Shown here in pieces: positions 1-6,360 of a DNA stretch of 8,667 nucleotides. The translations under genes and the position numbers were made by a program. Every line of letters begins with the position of its first letter. The stretch's first letter is position 1. Under the pieces are notes generated by a model that saw only the letters and a list, made by a program, of their open reading frames with translations, was not told where the DNA came from and did not search any database. Source of the DNA: a bacterium (lineage in GTDB: Bacteria; Chloroflexota; Dormibacteria; UBA8260; Bog-877); contig JAKAVU010000114.1 in assembly GCA_021817185.1 (NCBI GenBank), positions 1 to 8,667 of the forward strand, read 5' to 3'.

Positions 1-9
1 TTCCGATCT
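1..9. other. Illumina adapter remnant at contig edge
   Basis: The window opens with TTCCGATCT, exactly the last nine bases of the standard Illumina adapter (GCTCTTCCGATCT). It sits at base 1, as an untrimmed read end would. The in-frame TAG at 9-11, which would close the reading frame of the first gene, is made from the last adapter base plus two genomic bases, so it should not be read as a biological stop codon. Confidence 0.8.
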
Positions 10-11
10 AG

Positions 12-1232
12 ACCAGTCCGGTCTTCTCCTGGGTCAAGCTGGGGCCGGGGCAGAGCTTCACGCTCGCCCCCTCGCTGCACGCCCTCTTCGCCACCCCGGA
101 CGGAGTGCCGACCCTGTATGACCTGTCGCGTGGCTCGTCGACCACGATCCCCGGGCTGGTGGGAAACCCGCAATGGTCTCCCAGCGGCAGCCAGATGGCC
201 TACCTCAGCTCCGCCGGTGGAGTGGACTCCATCTACCTGGCGGGCACCTATGGAACTCAACCCCGGCAGCTGCTGGTGGCGCCGGCGGGGGTGAGCCTGG
301 CCAACCTGCGCTACAGCGCCGACGGTCAGTACCTCGCCTACCTGGCAACCAGGGCGGGTGTGGGGACCCAGGCCGGCGCAGTCGACATCGCCACCGGCTC
401 AAGCGCCCTGCTCAGCACCCAAGCGGGGCTGAGTGACCTCATCTGGTCTCCCTTCGGCAGCTCTATCGCTGCTCTGGAACAGCTGGGCTCCGGTCAGCAG
501 GGTGTGGTATCCATGCAACTCTCCAACCCTCCCCTGGCGAGCTCGCCCGGCTCCCTGGCCGGCCAGGCGCTCAACCTGGCGAGCACGCTGGCCCAGCTGC
601 AAATCACCGACAGCCCCTCCGCTGCGGCCCAGATATCGCAACTGCTGGCGCCGGGTACGAATATCCCCGGCACAACCCTGCTCCCGGGCTCCTTCGATCG
701 GTTCTACGCCATCTCCAGCACCCCTGTCAGCGCGGGCAGCAGCACCTACCAGGTCGCGATCGAGCTGGTGAACGACGCCACCGCCACCAACCCCGCCAGC
801 GCGCTCGACGAGGAGGTGACGGTCAAGCTGGGCGGAGCATCTCCACAGATCTCGGGGATAAGCCTGGGGAGCCTGACAGCTCTGCCGGTCGGCCCCCTGG
901 TGGTCTCCGCCAATGCGCAGGCAAGCCAGAGCCAGGGGACCACATTCACGCTCCAATTCAACTCCGACCTGAACCCGCTCAGCGTCAGCTCCCAGTCGAT
1001 CTCGCTGCTGGACGCCGGCCAACCCGTCACCGGCCTCCAGATCTCCTACCAGGCGGCTACCAGGACGGTGGTGGTGGTGACCGGCCCGCTGCCTCCCGGA
1101 CCGCTCACCCTCACGGTCCAGGCCCCGCTGGCCGACATCAACCACACCCAGATGGCGGTCCCCTACACCCTCAGCCTGCCCACCGCCCCCCCCCAGACCG
1201 CGGGCTCCGGAGCGGCGCCGAGCGGCGGCTGA
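12..1232 (+). CDS. PD40/TolB-like beta-propeller protein with C-terminal Ig-like domain, 5'-partial
   Basis: The frame is open from the contig edge to TGA at 1230-1232. A GTG at 105 is a possible start, but the 31 codons before it read as propeller sequence (ALFATPDGVPTLYDLSRG), so the gene is probably truncated by the contig end. Counting from that GTG, PD40/WD40-like blade motifs are visible: WSPSGSQMAYLS (24-35), YSADGQYLAYLA (70-81) and WSPFGSSIAALE (114-125). Residues ~215-242 form a beta-rich stretch. Residues ~262-358 resemble a bacterial Ig-like (Big_5/SbsA type) domain ending in ADINHTQMAVPYTLSL. The tail (361-375) is Pro/Gly/Ala-rich, with no membrane anchor. Such propeller plus Ig-like proteins are usually secreted or lipid-anchored; the signal region would lie off the contig. 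LpqB-like lipoproteins are an alternative. The exact function is unknown. No obvious operon partner follows. Confidence 0.8.
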   Translation, partial: TSPVFSWVKLGPGQSFTLAPSLHALFATPDGVPTLYDLSRGSSTTIPGLVGNPQWSPSGSQMAYLSSAGGVDSIYLAGTYGTQPRQLLVAPAGVSLANLRYSADGQYLAYLATRAGVGTQAGAVDIATGSSALLSTQAGLSDLIWSPFGSSIAALEQLGSGQQGVVSMQLSNPPLASSPGSLAGQALNLASTLAQLQITDSPSAAAQISQLLAPGTNIPGTTLLPGSFDRFYAISSTPVSAGSSTYQVAIELVNDATATNPASALDEEVTVKLGGASPQISGISLGSLTALPVGPLVVSANAQASQSQGTTFTLQFNSDLNPLSVSSQSISLLDAGQPVTGLQISYQAATRTVVVVTGPLPPGPLTLTVQAPLADINHTQMAVPYTLSLPTAPPQTAGSGAAPSGG

Positions 1233-1603
1233 CCTTCGCGCCCCGGTCGCCACCACGCCTGGGGAAGGGCCGCGACCAGGTCTGCCGGGGGCTCTCGGAT
1301 GAGAGGCTCACTGCTGGACTCTGGGTGCGAGCGCGTTGACCGACTCCCGCGTCAGGACCAGTCCGCGGCTGACTGTCATCCTCCCTTCGCAAACGGCCGT
1401 GCAAAGTCGGCGGGTTCCAGGGCGGACCCCGATTGTCCGCCGAGCGGCGGGCTGACTCGCTCTGCTCGGGAGACGCGTCGGGATGGTCCGCCGGACCGCG
1501 ATCACCCGCGGATGGGTGTCCGGCAACCACGCTCGGAAGGGACCATTGCAACCAACTGACCCGCCATCCAGCGCCTGTGGGTGCATGTGCTACGCTGGCG
1601 GTC
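1233..1603. other. Intergenic region, no gene recognised
   Basis: This stretch lies between the propeller gene and vapB. Short open frames exist on both strands, but none has a recognisable domain, a convincing ribosome binding site or a sustained codon bias. Small inverted repeats occur: GGTCGC (1245-1250) with GCGACC (1272-1277), and GGTCC/GGACC around 1484-1496. Neither has a T-tract, so neither is called a terminator. The only functional signal supported is the vapB promoter at the right end. Confidence 0.5.
1588..1596 (+). promoter_or_regulatory. Extended -10 promoter of the vapBC operon
   Basis: TGC-TACGCT fits an extended -10 (TGN followed by the actinobacterial TANNNT). Its last base lies 7 nt before the ATG at 1604, so transcription would begin at or beside the A of the start codon and give a leaderless mRNA. 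This agrees with the absence of any Shine-Dalgarno sequence before this ATG. No clear -35 hexamer is seen, as is common with extended -10 promoters. Confidence 0.5.
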
Positions 1604-1849
1604 ATGAACAGTTCGGTGTCGGTTCGGGAGCTGCGCAACATGGTCAGTGCGGTGCTGCGCCGAGTCGAGGGCGGAGAACGGGTCACGGTCACGGTGGATC
1701 GCCGCCCGGTTGCCGAGCTCGTGCCTCTCAGGCGGCGGCGGGCGGTTCCGGCTGACGAGGCTCGCAACATTGCTGCTCGCCACGCTGCAGACGCTGGACT
1801 TCTCCCAGAGGTCAGGGAACTGCTGTCGGACACCACTGACGACGCATGA
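1604..1849 (+). CDS. vapB: Phd/YefM-like VapB antitoxin
   Basis: This 81-residue protein is the size of a type II antitoxin. The N-terminus (SVSVRELRNMVSAVLRRVEGGE, residues ~4-25), followed by RVTVTVDRRPVAELVPL (~26-42), is the classic Phd/YefM dimerisation and DNA-binding fold: the 'REL' helix, the 'V..GE.v.VT..grPVAeLvP' strand and turn. The C-terminus (~50-81), rich in Asp, Glu and Ala, should wrap the toxin. ATG 1604 was chosen over the upstream GTG 1433 because the family motif begins right after it and a -10 element lies just upstream. Its stop overlaps the start of the PIN gene in ATGA, so translation is coupled. As in this family, it probably neutralises the adjacent nuclease and represses its own promoter. 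Confidence 0.85.
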   Translation: MNSSVSVRELRNMVSAVLRRVEGGERVTVTVDRRPVAELVPLRRRRAVPADEARNIAARHAADAGLLPEVRELLSDTTDDA

Positions 1850-2229
1850 AGGCACTCTTGGACACCTCGTTCTTCGTCGCGGCCGAGTCGGGCCGTCCAC
1901 TCGGCGAGATGCCTGGCGTCACCGAGACCGAGGTGTCGGTGGTGACTCTGGCCGAGCTCACGCTCGGGGTGCTGGTGGCCAACGACTCCAACCGAGCCAG
2001 GCGAGTAGCCACCCTCTCGGCGGTGGAGTCCACTTGGGATACGCTTCCCGTCGACGCAGAGGTGGCGCGCGCGTTCGCTCAGATCGTGGCGGCTCTGCGC
2101 GCTGGTCAACGGCGCGTCCCGATCCTCGACGCACTCATAGCCGCGACCGCAATCGTTGCCCAGGTGCCAGTGGTCACCCAGGACCGAGATTACGACGCCA
2201 TCCCGGACCTCCAGGTCATCCGGGTCTGA
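1846..2229 (+). CDS. vapC: VapC-family PIN-domain ribonuclease toxin
   Basis: This 127-residue protein has the normal VapC length and a complete PIN active site: D6 in LLDTSFFVA, E37 in TLAELTLGV, D95 in ILDALIAATA and D113/D115 in VTQDRDY. These acidic residues bind Mg2+ or Mn2+. Known VapC toxins cut RNA such as tRNA or 23S rRNA to stop growth; the target here cannot be predicted. ATG 1846 overlaps the antitoxin stop (ATGA), which fixes the start and implies coupled translation. No frameshift or lost catalytic residue is visible, so the pair looks functional. Confidence 0.9.
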   Translation: MKALLDTSFFVAAESGRPLGEMPGVTETEVSVVTLAELTLGVLVANDSNRARRVATLSAVESTWDTLPVDAEVARAFAQIVAALRAGQRRVPILDALIAATAIVAQVPVVTQDRDYDAIPDLQVIRV

Positions 2230-2257
2230 GCAAGGTTGGGGCGCCCCGGCACTCTGC

Positions 2258-2280
2258 CGGTTGGCCGCCACGGCCAATCG
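2258..2280 (+). terminator. Candidate hairpin terminator after vapC
   Basis: CGGTTGGCC (2258-2266) pairs with GGCCAATCG (2272-2280) around a 5-nt loop: nine base pairs, one of them G-U. It starts 28 nt after the vapC stop. The downstream CTTCCAT is not a real T-tract, but high-GC actinobacterial terminators often lack one. The rest of 2230-2509 contains no gene I can support. Confidence 0.4.
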
Positions 2281-2509
2281 CTTCCATACGAACCCCCGTG
2301 GTGGCTCCCTGCAGACTGGCGCGGGCCACCGGTCAGCGGCCGGGCAGCTTCACACCCGCTGAATCGGCCGGCCAGACCGCCAATCGGTTGAAGCGGGTTT
2401 TGGGGGAAGGCCCATCCGCTGCGGGCATCAGCAAGGGCCAGCTGCTTGTGTTTCGAACCGGGCAACTGCGGCCAGCCGCCGGTTCAGCCCCTGGCCAGGC
2501 ACTCGTCGG

Positions 2510-2517
2510 TAATGCGC
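2510..2517. repeat. Left target-site duplication of the IS1595-type element
   Basis: TAATGCGC directly precedes the left end of the element; AAATGCGC directly follows the right end (2957-2964). Seven of eight bases agree, and 8 bp is the usual duplication length for the IS1595 family. Confidence 0.65.
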
Positions 2518-2520
2518 TTG

Positions 2521-2542
2521 GGGGTATCCGTTCAGCCGGAGT
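2521..2542 (+). repeat. Left terminal inverted repeat
   Basis: Reads GGGGTATCC, then GTTC, then AGCCGGAGT. It pairs with 2935-2956 on the opposite strand with two mismatches (G/A and C/T in the middle block). It lies downstream of the transposase stop. Confidence 0.75.
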
Positions 2543-2672
2543 GGGAGTTGAGGGGCCGGCCGGACCGCCACGGACGACCAGCAGACGGGCGGTCCAGGGT
2601 CGGCGGGTGTCCTCGGGTGCTCGGAGGTTTGGACAGGGTCCGGCGGGGGCGCTGGCGGGCGATGAGTTCCCG

Positions 2673-2804
2673 CTAGCGGACCGGTGCGTGATCAACAGCG
2701 AGTTCGAGGACTCGGTAGAAGACCAGTCCCCGGCTGCGTGAGGTGCGGCGGTCGAACCTGCAGACGAACTCATTGAGGTAGCTGCCCAAGTGCGAGGCCT
2801 CCAC
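2673..2804 (-). pseudogene. IS1595-family transposase, C-terminal remnant
   Basis: Read on the minus strand from 2804, the frame begins VEASHLGSYLNEFVCRFDRR, continues TSRSRGLVFYRVLELAVDH and ends APVR and a TAG stop at 2675-2673. This is the characteristic end of IS1595/ISXO2-type DDE transposases: the 'hL..YLdEFvFRfNRR' block that holds the last catalytic-domain helix, then 'SRg..FyrLle.Av'. Only about 43 of the usual ~300 residues remain and there is no start codon. The sequence is otherwise uninterrupted to its natural stop. The frame differs from that of the N-terminal fragment at 2813-2920, showing that the central deletion did not keep the frame. Confidence 0.8.
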
Positions 2805-2812
2805 CCCTGGGG

Positions 2813-2920
2813 TCAGCGCAACCACTCGATGTAGTCGAAGCCGTCCTCTTCCGTCTGGACCCGAGATTGGAACTCGCTAGTGGAGCTCGCGTAATCGATG
2901 CCGATACGCGGGCTGCTCAC
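2813..2920 (-). pseudogene. IS1595-family transposase, N-terminal remnant
   Basis: From GTG at 2920 the frame reads 35 codons to TGA at 2815-2813. The end, TEEDGFDYIEWLR, matches the start of the IS1595 zinc-ribbon region (pattern 'deeaCldYLewlRWPdGF.CPrCg') up to the arginine before the conserved Trp. The expected Trp codon TGG has become TGA at the deletion junction. Position supports this reading: the fragment begins just inside the right inverted repeat, where the transposase gene should start, and points toward the C-terminal fragment. Taken alone it could pass for a small acidic ORF, but the context argues for a gene remnant. Confidence 0.6.
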
Positions 2921-2934
2921 TACCCATCAATCTT

Positions 2935-2956
2935 ACTCCGGCTAAATGGATACCCC
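2935..2956 (-). repeat. Right terminal inverted repeat
   Basis: ACTCCGGCT, then AAAT, then GGATACCCC on the plus strand; its complement matches 2521-2542 at 20 of 22 positions. It lies 15 nt upstream of the transposase fragment start, where the promoter end of an IS is expected. Confidence 0.75.
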
Positions 2957-2964
2957 AAATGCGC
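2957..2964. repeat. Right target-site duplication of the IS1595-type element
   Basis: AAATGCGC, differing only in its first base from TAATGCGC at 2510-2517. Removing 2518-2964 restores a continuous pre-insertion sequence reading ...GGTAATGCGC-CTTTCC.... Confidence 0.65.
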
Positions 2965-3290
2965 CTTTCCGGTGGCTTTGCCCCGGCTTCCCCCTTCTTC
3001 GCCTGGACGCCACTGCCTGTCCTGATCGCGACGGCGGGTGCTTGGGACCCGGCGTCGGCATGACCAAGGCTGGGTGGTGGGCGCAGCATGAGGTTACCGG
3101 TGAGGGCGAGGACAGCTCTCGCTCCAGGGAGGCCGATCCCGTTCGCGGCATGCAGCGGTGATCAGCTTCCCGGAGCGCCTCTATGGGCAGCTTCGAGGCA
3201 GTTCGGATCAGTCGCGTTCGAGTGCCCCAACGCCAAGGGTGGGAACTGAGTGGGCCCAGAGCGCATCGGTGTGGCCGCCGAAGACGGCCC
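2965..3290. other. Spacer between IS remnant and DUF4143 gene, no gene recognised
   Basis: Open frames exist on both strands (for example minus 3301-2942 and plus 2946-3161), but none has a family motif. Joining this stretch to 2230-2517 in silico, as if the IS were absent, does not create a recognisable interrupted gene. A GGCCG/CGGCC inverted repeat at 3273-3289 lies right after the DUF4143 stop and might serve as its terminator, but it is weak (5 bp, 7-nt loop, no T-tract). Confidence 0.45.
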
Positions 3291-4544
3291 TCAGGGCCCA
3301 AGACTCCCGATCGGTATGACGTGCACGCCGTCGTCGCGCACGTATCCGTACCCGGTGGCCACGATTACCCCGAGGGCCGCCGGCACCCCGCACTTGCTGG
3401 TGTCGATCCGCCTCGAAAATGTGAGCAGGCTGGCCGCGCCCTCGGCGATGAGCTTGTCGCCTCCCAGCTTGATCTCAAACGCAGCCCACCGTCCATCGTT
3501 GGCCCGCACGATGGCATCGACTTCCAGGTTGTCGCTGTCTCGATATTGGAGGACCAGCGCCTCGGCGGCTTGGGAGTAGACGCGCAGATCACGAACGACC
3601 ATAGATTCGAACAGAAGGCCGAGGAAATTCAGGTCACGCAGGAGGGCGGCCGGACTCGCGTGGAGAGCGGCGACCGCTAGCGAAGGATCGACGAGGTGAC
3701 GCTTGGCGGCTCTCCGCAAGGCGTAGCGCGAGCGAAGGTGGGGGGTCCATGCCGGCTGATCTTCGATGATGAACAACCGAGCCAAGGCGGCCAGATACTC
3801 CCCGGCCGTGTGCTTCTTCAGCGGCCCATCCGGCCCGTCGGTGTCGGCCGCCAGGGTGGCCGCCGACACGTGGGTGGCCACGTTCCGCGCCAGGCTGCGG
3901 AGCAAGCGGTCGACCTTCTCCGGATCCCTGCGAATTCCTTCCACAGCGCGGATGTCGGTCCTGCGGATCTGATCCAGGTAGTCGCGGATGCCTTGCTGGG
4001 CCTGGGCGGTCGACAGGTGATGGAAGCCGGGCCACCCACCGTGGGCTATGGCGTCGGCCACGTCTGGGATCGTCAAACCCGTCTCCGGGCTCCCCGGCGA
4101 GACGCCTTCGAGAACGTCGGCCAGGGAGATGACTCCGCTGCTCATTCCAGATTCGAACAGCGACATCGTCCTCATCTGGAGGCGACCAAACCGACCGGCG
4201 CCGGCGTGGCGGGTCGCGTCGTCGGCCGGGCTGGCCGAGCCCGCAAGAATGAACTGTCCGGGCCGCCGGCGACTGTCCACCTCTCTGCGGACGTGATTCC
4301 AGAGCTTCGGCTCGACCTGCCACTCGTCGATCAGACGAGGGGTCTCGCCCGCAAGGACCAGGCCAGGGCTGATCGCCGCGGCCGCTCGCGCAGTGTCGTC
4401 AACGTCTAGGAGGACCTCACTGGCCGCGATCTGGCGGGCGGTCTCGGTCTTTCCGCACGCCTTTGCCCCTTCGATGACGACGGCTCCCGCCACTTGGAGG
4501 CGGCGCCGCAGCTCGGCGTCTACAACCCTGGGTCGGTACTTCAT
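3291..4544 (-). CDS. AAA_14/DUF4143 ATP-binding protein
   Basis: This 417-residue protein has the normal length and two-domain layout of this family. The N-terminal AAA ATPase has Walker A GAKACGKT (26-33), Walker B LIDEW (71-75), the sensor strand FILAGSAS (98-105), and the 'GAGRFGRLQMRTMSLFE' block (115-131) with candidate arginine-finger residues. A helical linker follows (~160-260). The C-terminal DUF4143 domain is PD-(D/E)XK-like: LFESMVVRDL (311-320), LEVDAIV (340-346, D343) and FEIKLGG (356-362, E357 and K359). These proteins are common in bacteria and archaea, often beside TA genes, but their target is unknown; a nuclease or TA-like role is inference. ATG 4544 is supported by its match to the family N-terminus (KYRPRVVDAEL) and by the AT-rich promoter-like region just upstream. 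The gene is intact and apparently monocistronic. Confidence 0.9.
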   Translation of the reverse strand: MKYRPRVVDAELRRRLQVAGAVVIEGAKACGKTETARQIAASEVLLDVDDTARAAAAISPGLVLAGETPRLIDEWQVEPKLWNHVRREVDSRRRPGQFILAGSASPADDATRHAGAGRFGRLQMRTMSLFESGMSSGVISLADVLEGVSPGSPETGLTIPDVADAIAHGGWPGFHHLSTAQAQQGIRDYLDQIRRTDIRAVEGIRRDPEKVDRLLRSLARNVATHVSAATLAADTDGPDGPLKKHTAGEYLAALARLFIIEDQPAWTPHLRSRYALRRAAKRHLVDPSLAVAALHASPAALLRDLNFLGLLFESMVVRDLRVYSQAAEALVLQYRDSDNLEVDAIVRANDGRWAAFEIKLGGDKLIAEGAASLLTFSRRIDTSKCGVPAALGVIVATGYGYVRDDGVHVIPIGSLGP

Positions 4545-4564
4545 CGCGCTAGTCCAACTGCACG

Positions 4565-4593
4565 TTTATAGACATTACAACGGCATGATTGTA
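4565..4593 (-). promoter_or_regulatory. AT-rich promoter/operator region of the DUF4143 gene
   Basis: This is a rare AT-rich island in the window. On the minus strand TATAAA (4570-4565) is a good -10, placing the transcript start about 14 nt before ATG 4544. TACAA (4576-4580) and TTGTA (4589-4593) form an inverted repeat with an 8-nt spacer. On the minus strand GTCTACAA and GTCTATAA are direct repeats 23 nt apart, the second overlapping the -10. The layout suggests repression by a DNA-binding protein; which protein is unknown. No convincing -35 is seen. Confidence 0.45.
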
Positions 4594-5266
4594 GACTATC
4601 TGGCGGCACATATATCGTCGGCTCGGGATGGTCGCCAAGTCTCTCCCGCACACCATCCCACGGCCGGCCGATCTCCAGGAGCCTTCCTGAACGATCCAAT
4701 CCAGCACCGGATCGCCAAACGATGGCCCTGGCGACTGTCGTGTCGGCGCGCCCGGGGGGCGCCTTCCGATCGCAGAGTCGCTGAACCCAAGTCTGGGAAG
4801 GAAGAGCGCCCGTTGCGCGAGCCGTCGGTAAGCTGACGTGGGCCTCCTGCCTCATCACCACCTCCACGGCCACCTCCGAGGCGGTATAGATCGGATGCGG
4901 CTCTTGTGCGGGGAAGCCGTCGTGGCGCAAACGAGTTGCGAAGGCAGCCTGAGCGGTGGCGGAGGCGTCACGCACGGCGGCAGCGCAGGGTCGAGCGGAT
5001 TGGCGTGCGGATCTCGGACGTGTCCCCCGCCGCCGCTGAACGTCGCCATCTGTCAGCGGTGCTCGTGGACTCAAAGCACGCCCGCGACAAGCTGGTCTCC
5101 GTCGATCTCGCTGGCCACCTCGCCGACTCGCGCCCGATGGTCATGGTTGTCGGGTCCTCACTCCTGGCCGTAGCCGTTCGTAGGCGCGTGCGCCCGCGGT
5201 CGGTCTCGTGGGGACCAGTCGCCTTGGGGACCTGGTCTAGGGTCCCGAGGATCCTGATGGCCCGGA
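4594..5266. other. Gene-poor region with coding-like patches, nothing identified
   Basis: A minus-strand frame runs from TTG 5074 to TGA 4541, where it overlaps the DUF4143 ATG as ATGA. Its middle (around ARPCAAAVRDASATAQAAFATR) has GC-rich third positions, but it resembles no family I know and reads through the promoter-like island, so coupling is doubtful. On the plus strand, ~5007-5170 has strong codon bias (containing RDKLVSVDLAGHLADSRPM) with no recognised domain. A short stretch near 5186-5250 (VRPRSVSWG; then in another frame LGDLV before a TAG) faintly recalls the linker of DUF4143 proteins and may be a more decayed part of the downstream pseudogene. Confidence 0.35.
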
Positions 5267-6032
5267 GCAGGTTTCCCGGGCATCCGAACGCTCGCGCCGA
5301 GGCTCATACGCACCCAGCTTGACGACTGTCTCAAGCATGTCGTTGACCGTGACTTCGATGACCTGGGAGATGAGGTCCGCCGCCCGGCGACGCTCCGAGG
5401 CTGGATGGAGGACTATGCGGCTGCCACCGCGACGACTGCATCCTATGAGCGGATCAGGGCCGCGGCCGGCAGTGGCCAACGGGAAAAGCCGTCGAAGACC
5501 ACGACTCAGCCATTCCGCGATGTGCTGGAGCGGCCATGGGTGCTCGACCGGTACCCGCCTGGCTGCCGAGTCGCAACCGGATGGCCCGGCTCTCGCCTCC
5601 CCCCAAGCATCACCTCGCCGATCCCGCGCTCGCCGCGCGGCTGTTGGGTGCCGACGCCAGGACCCTGCTCCAGCCCAGACTGGGCGGCCCTCGGATCCCC
5701 CGCGACGGGACACTCCTCGGAGCTCTCTCGAGTCGCTGGTGACGCTATCAATCCGCGTCCACGCCCAGGCCAGTGCGGCGCGAGTGGGCCACCTGCGCAC
5801 GTGGAGCGGGGAGCGCGAGATCGACCTTATCGTCGAGAGTGACCGGAGCGTGCTCTCTATTGAGGTCAAGCTCGGCAGAACCCCCGACGACCGGGACGTG
5901 CGCCACCTGCTCTGGCTTCGCCACCAATTAGGAGAAGAACTCCTCGACTCCCTCATAGTCACATCCGGGCGAACTGCATACCGTCGGCCCGACGGAGTCG
6001 CGGTAGTGCCGGCGGCCCTGATCGGACCGTGA
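5267..6032 (+). pseudogene. Decayed AAA_14/DUF4143 protein, ATPase domain missing, two frameshifts
   Basis: Recognisable similarity starts at AGFPGIRTLAPRL and continues VVDRDFDDLG, LRGWMEDYAAATATTASYER and KPSKTTTQPFRDVLE to WVLD. Around 5548-5550 one base is missing (LDPVPAW is expected); the sequence resumes one frame over as PVPAWLPSRNRMARLSPPPK and HHLADPALAARLLGADA to LLGAL. Around 5727-5729 a second base is missing (expected ALFESLV) and the frame shifts again to ESLVTLSIRVHAQASAARV, through the nuclease-like motifs REIDLIV (Asp codon 5823-5825) and IEVKLG (Glu 5862, Lys 5868), to AALIGP and TGA 6032. An in-frame TGA lies at 5255-5257, and no Walker A or B sequence can be found upstream. 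It belongs to a different DUF4143 subfamily from the intact minus-strand copy, so it is not a local duplicate. Clearly non-functional unless the indels are sequencing errors, which would still leave the N-terminal half missing. Confidence 0.85.
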
Positions 6033-6360
6033 AGCGACCAACTGAGCCACTTGGGCGTGACCCGTCCCAGCCGAAGAAGGCAGCTGGTCCGGGGCGAGCC
6101 CGTCCTCATGGGCGAGCCGGACCACGCCCTTCGAGATTGTCAGCCGTCTACCCGGGGCTGCCGCGCGGCTCTTCCAAAGGCTGGCCCGCTCATCCGGATT
6201 CGGCCGCTTCCGGCCATGGTGACCACGCCCTTGCGGGCGTTGGGTCCGCTGTCCCCAGCACATCCACATCGACGGCCGTCGGCACCAGTGCGAATGCCAA
6301 GCCAACAGGCGACCACCTTGGAGAGTTGGGAGCGACCCCGGTGGGGTGGCCCGGGGGTCT
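6033..6360. other. Spacer, no gene recognised
   Basis: This region lies between the DUF4143 relic and the DUF4338 fragment. The minus-strand frame continuing from the fragment stays open to 6190 (PPGHPTGVAPNSPRW...), but it no longer resembles DUF4338. Another minus-strand frame across ~6200-5985 has a moderately biased patch (LTISKGVVRLAHEDGLAPDQ) that I cannot assign. No RNA gene or clear repeat is seen. Confidence 0.4.

Larger units (their letters stand above)
2518..2956 (-). mobile_element. Internally deleted IS1595-family element (~440 bp, MITE-like)
   Basis: The element is bounded by 22-bp terminal inverted repeats that match at 20 positions and by a near-perfect 8-bp target duplication. 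Inside, on the minus strand, lie the first ~35 codons of a transposase (2813-2920) and its last ~43 codons (2673-2804). The central part, with the zinc ribbon and most of the catalytic domain, is gone. The junction falls around 2805-2816. A full-length IS1595-family element is roughly 1 kb. The remnant cannot make transposase, but its intact ends mean a related transposase could in principle move it in trans. That the ends and duplication are preserved although the gene is lost suggests a fairly recent insertion or movement as a short derivative. Confidence 0.75.

Noticed and set aside
399..1256. Long minus-strand ORF opposite the propeller gene.
   Set aside because: It is Arg/Gly-rich with no domain, whereas the plus strand shows clear PD40 and Ig-like motifs. 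It is a high-GC shadow.
1245..1277. GGTCGC...GCGACC inverted repeat after the propeller gene as a terminator.
   Set aside because: Only six pairs around a 21-nt loop with no T-tract; too weak in high-GC DNA.
1353..1372. GACCAGTCCGCGGCTG resembles GACCAGTCCCCGGCTG in the IS1595 transposase tip (2722-2737), hinting at a second IS remnant.
   Set aside because: The match covers ~16 bases (the SRGLV codons) and fades on both sides. The surrounding reading frame lacks the FRFNRR block and no inverted repeats are found nearby.
1647..2741. Long plus-strand ORF overlapping vapB, vapC and the IS element.
   Set aside because: It crosses two well-supported genes in another frame and reads antisense into the transposase tip. 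Its composition is typical of a shadow frame.
3213..3235. GCGTTCGAGTGCC resembles the T-arm of a tRNA (GTTCGAGTCC), raising the idea of a tRNA fragment or attachment site.
   Set aside because: The flanking bases do not pair into a T-stem, and no acceptor or anticodon arm is found.
4541..5074. Long minus-strand ORF overlapping the DUF4143 start by ATGA, as in an operon.
   Set aside because: Any frame open across ATGA ends there by chance. The ORF needs a TTG start, resembles no family and runs through the AT-rich promoter-like island, so it is not called a gene.
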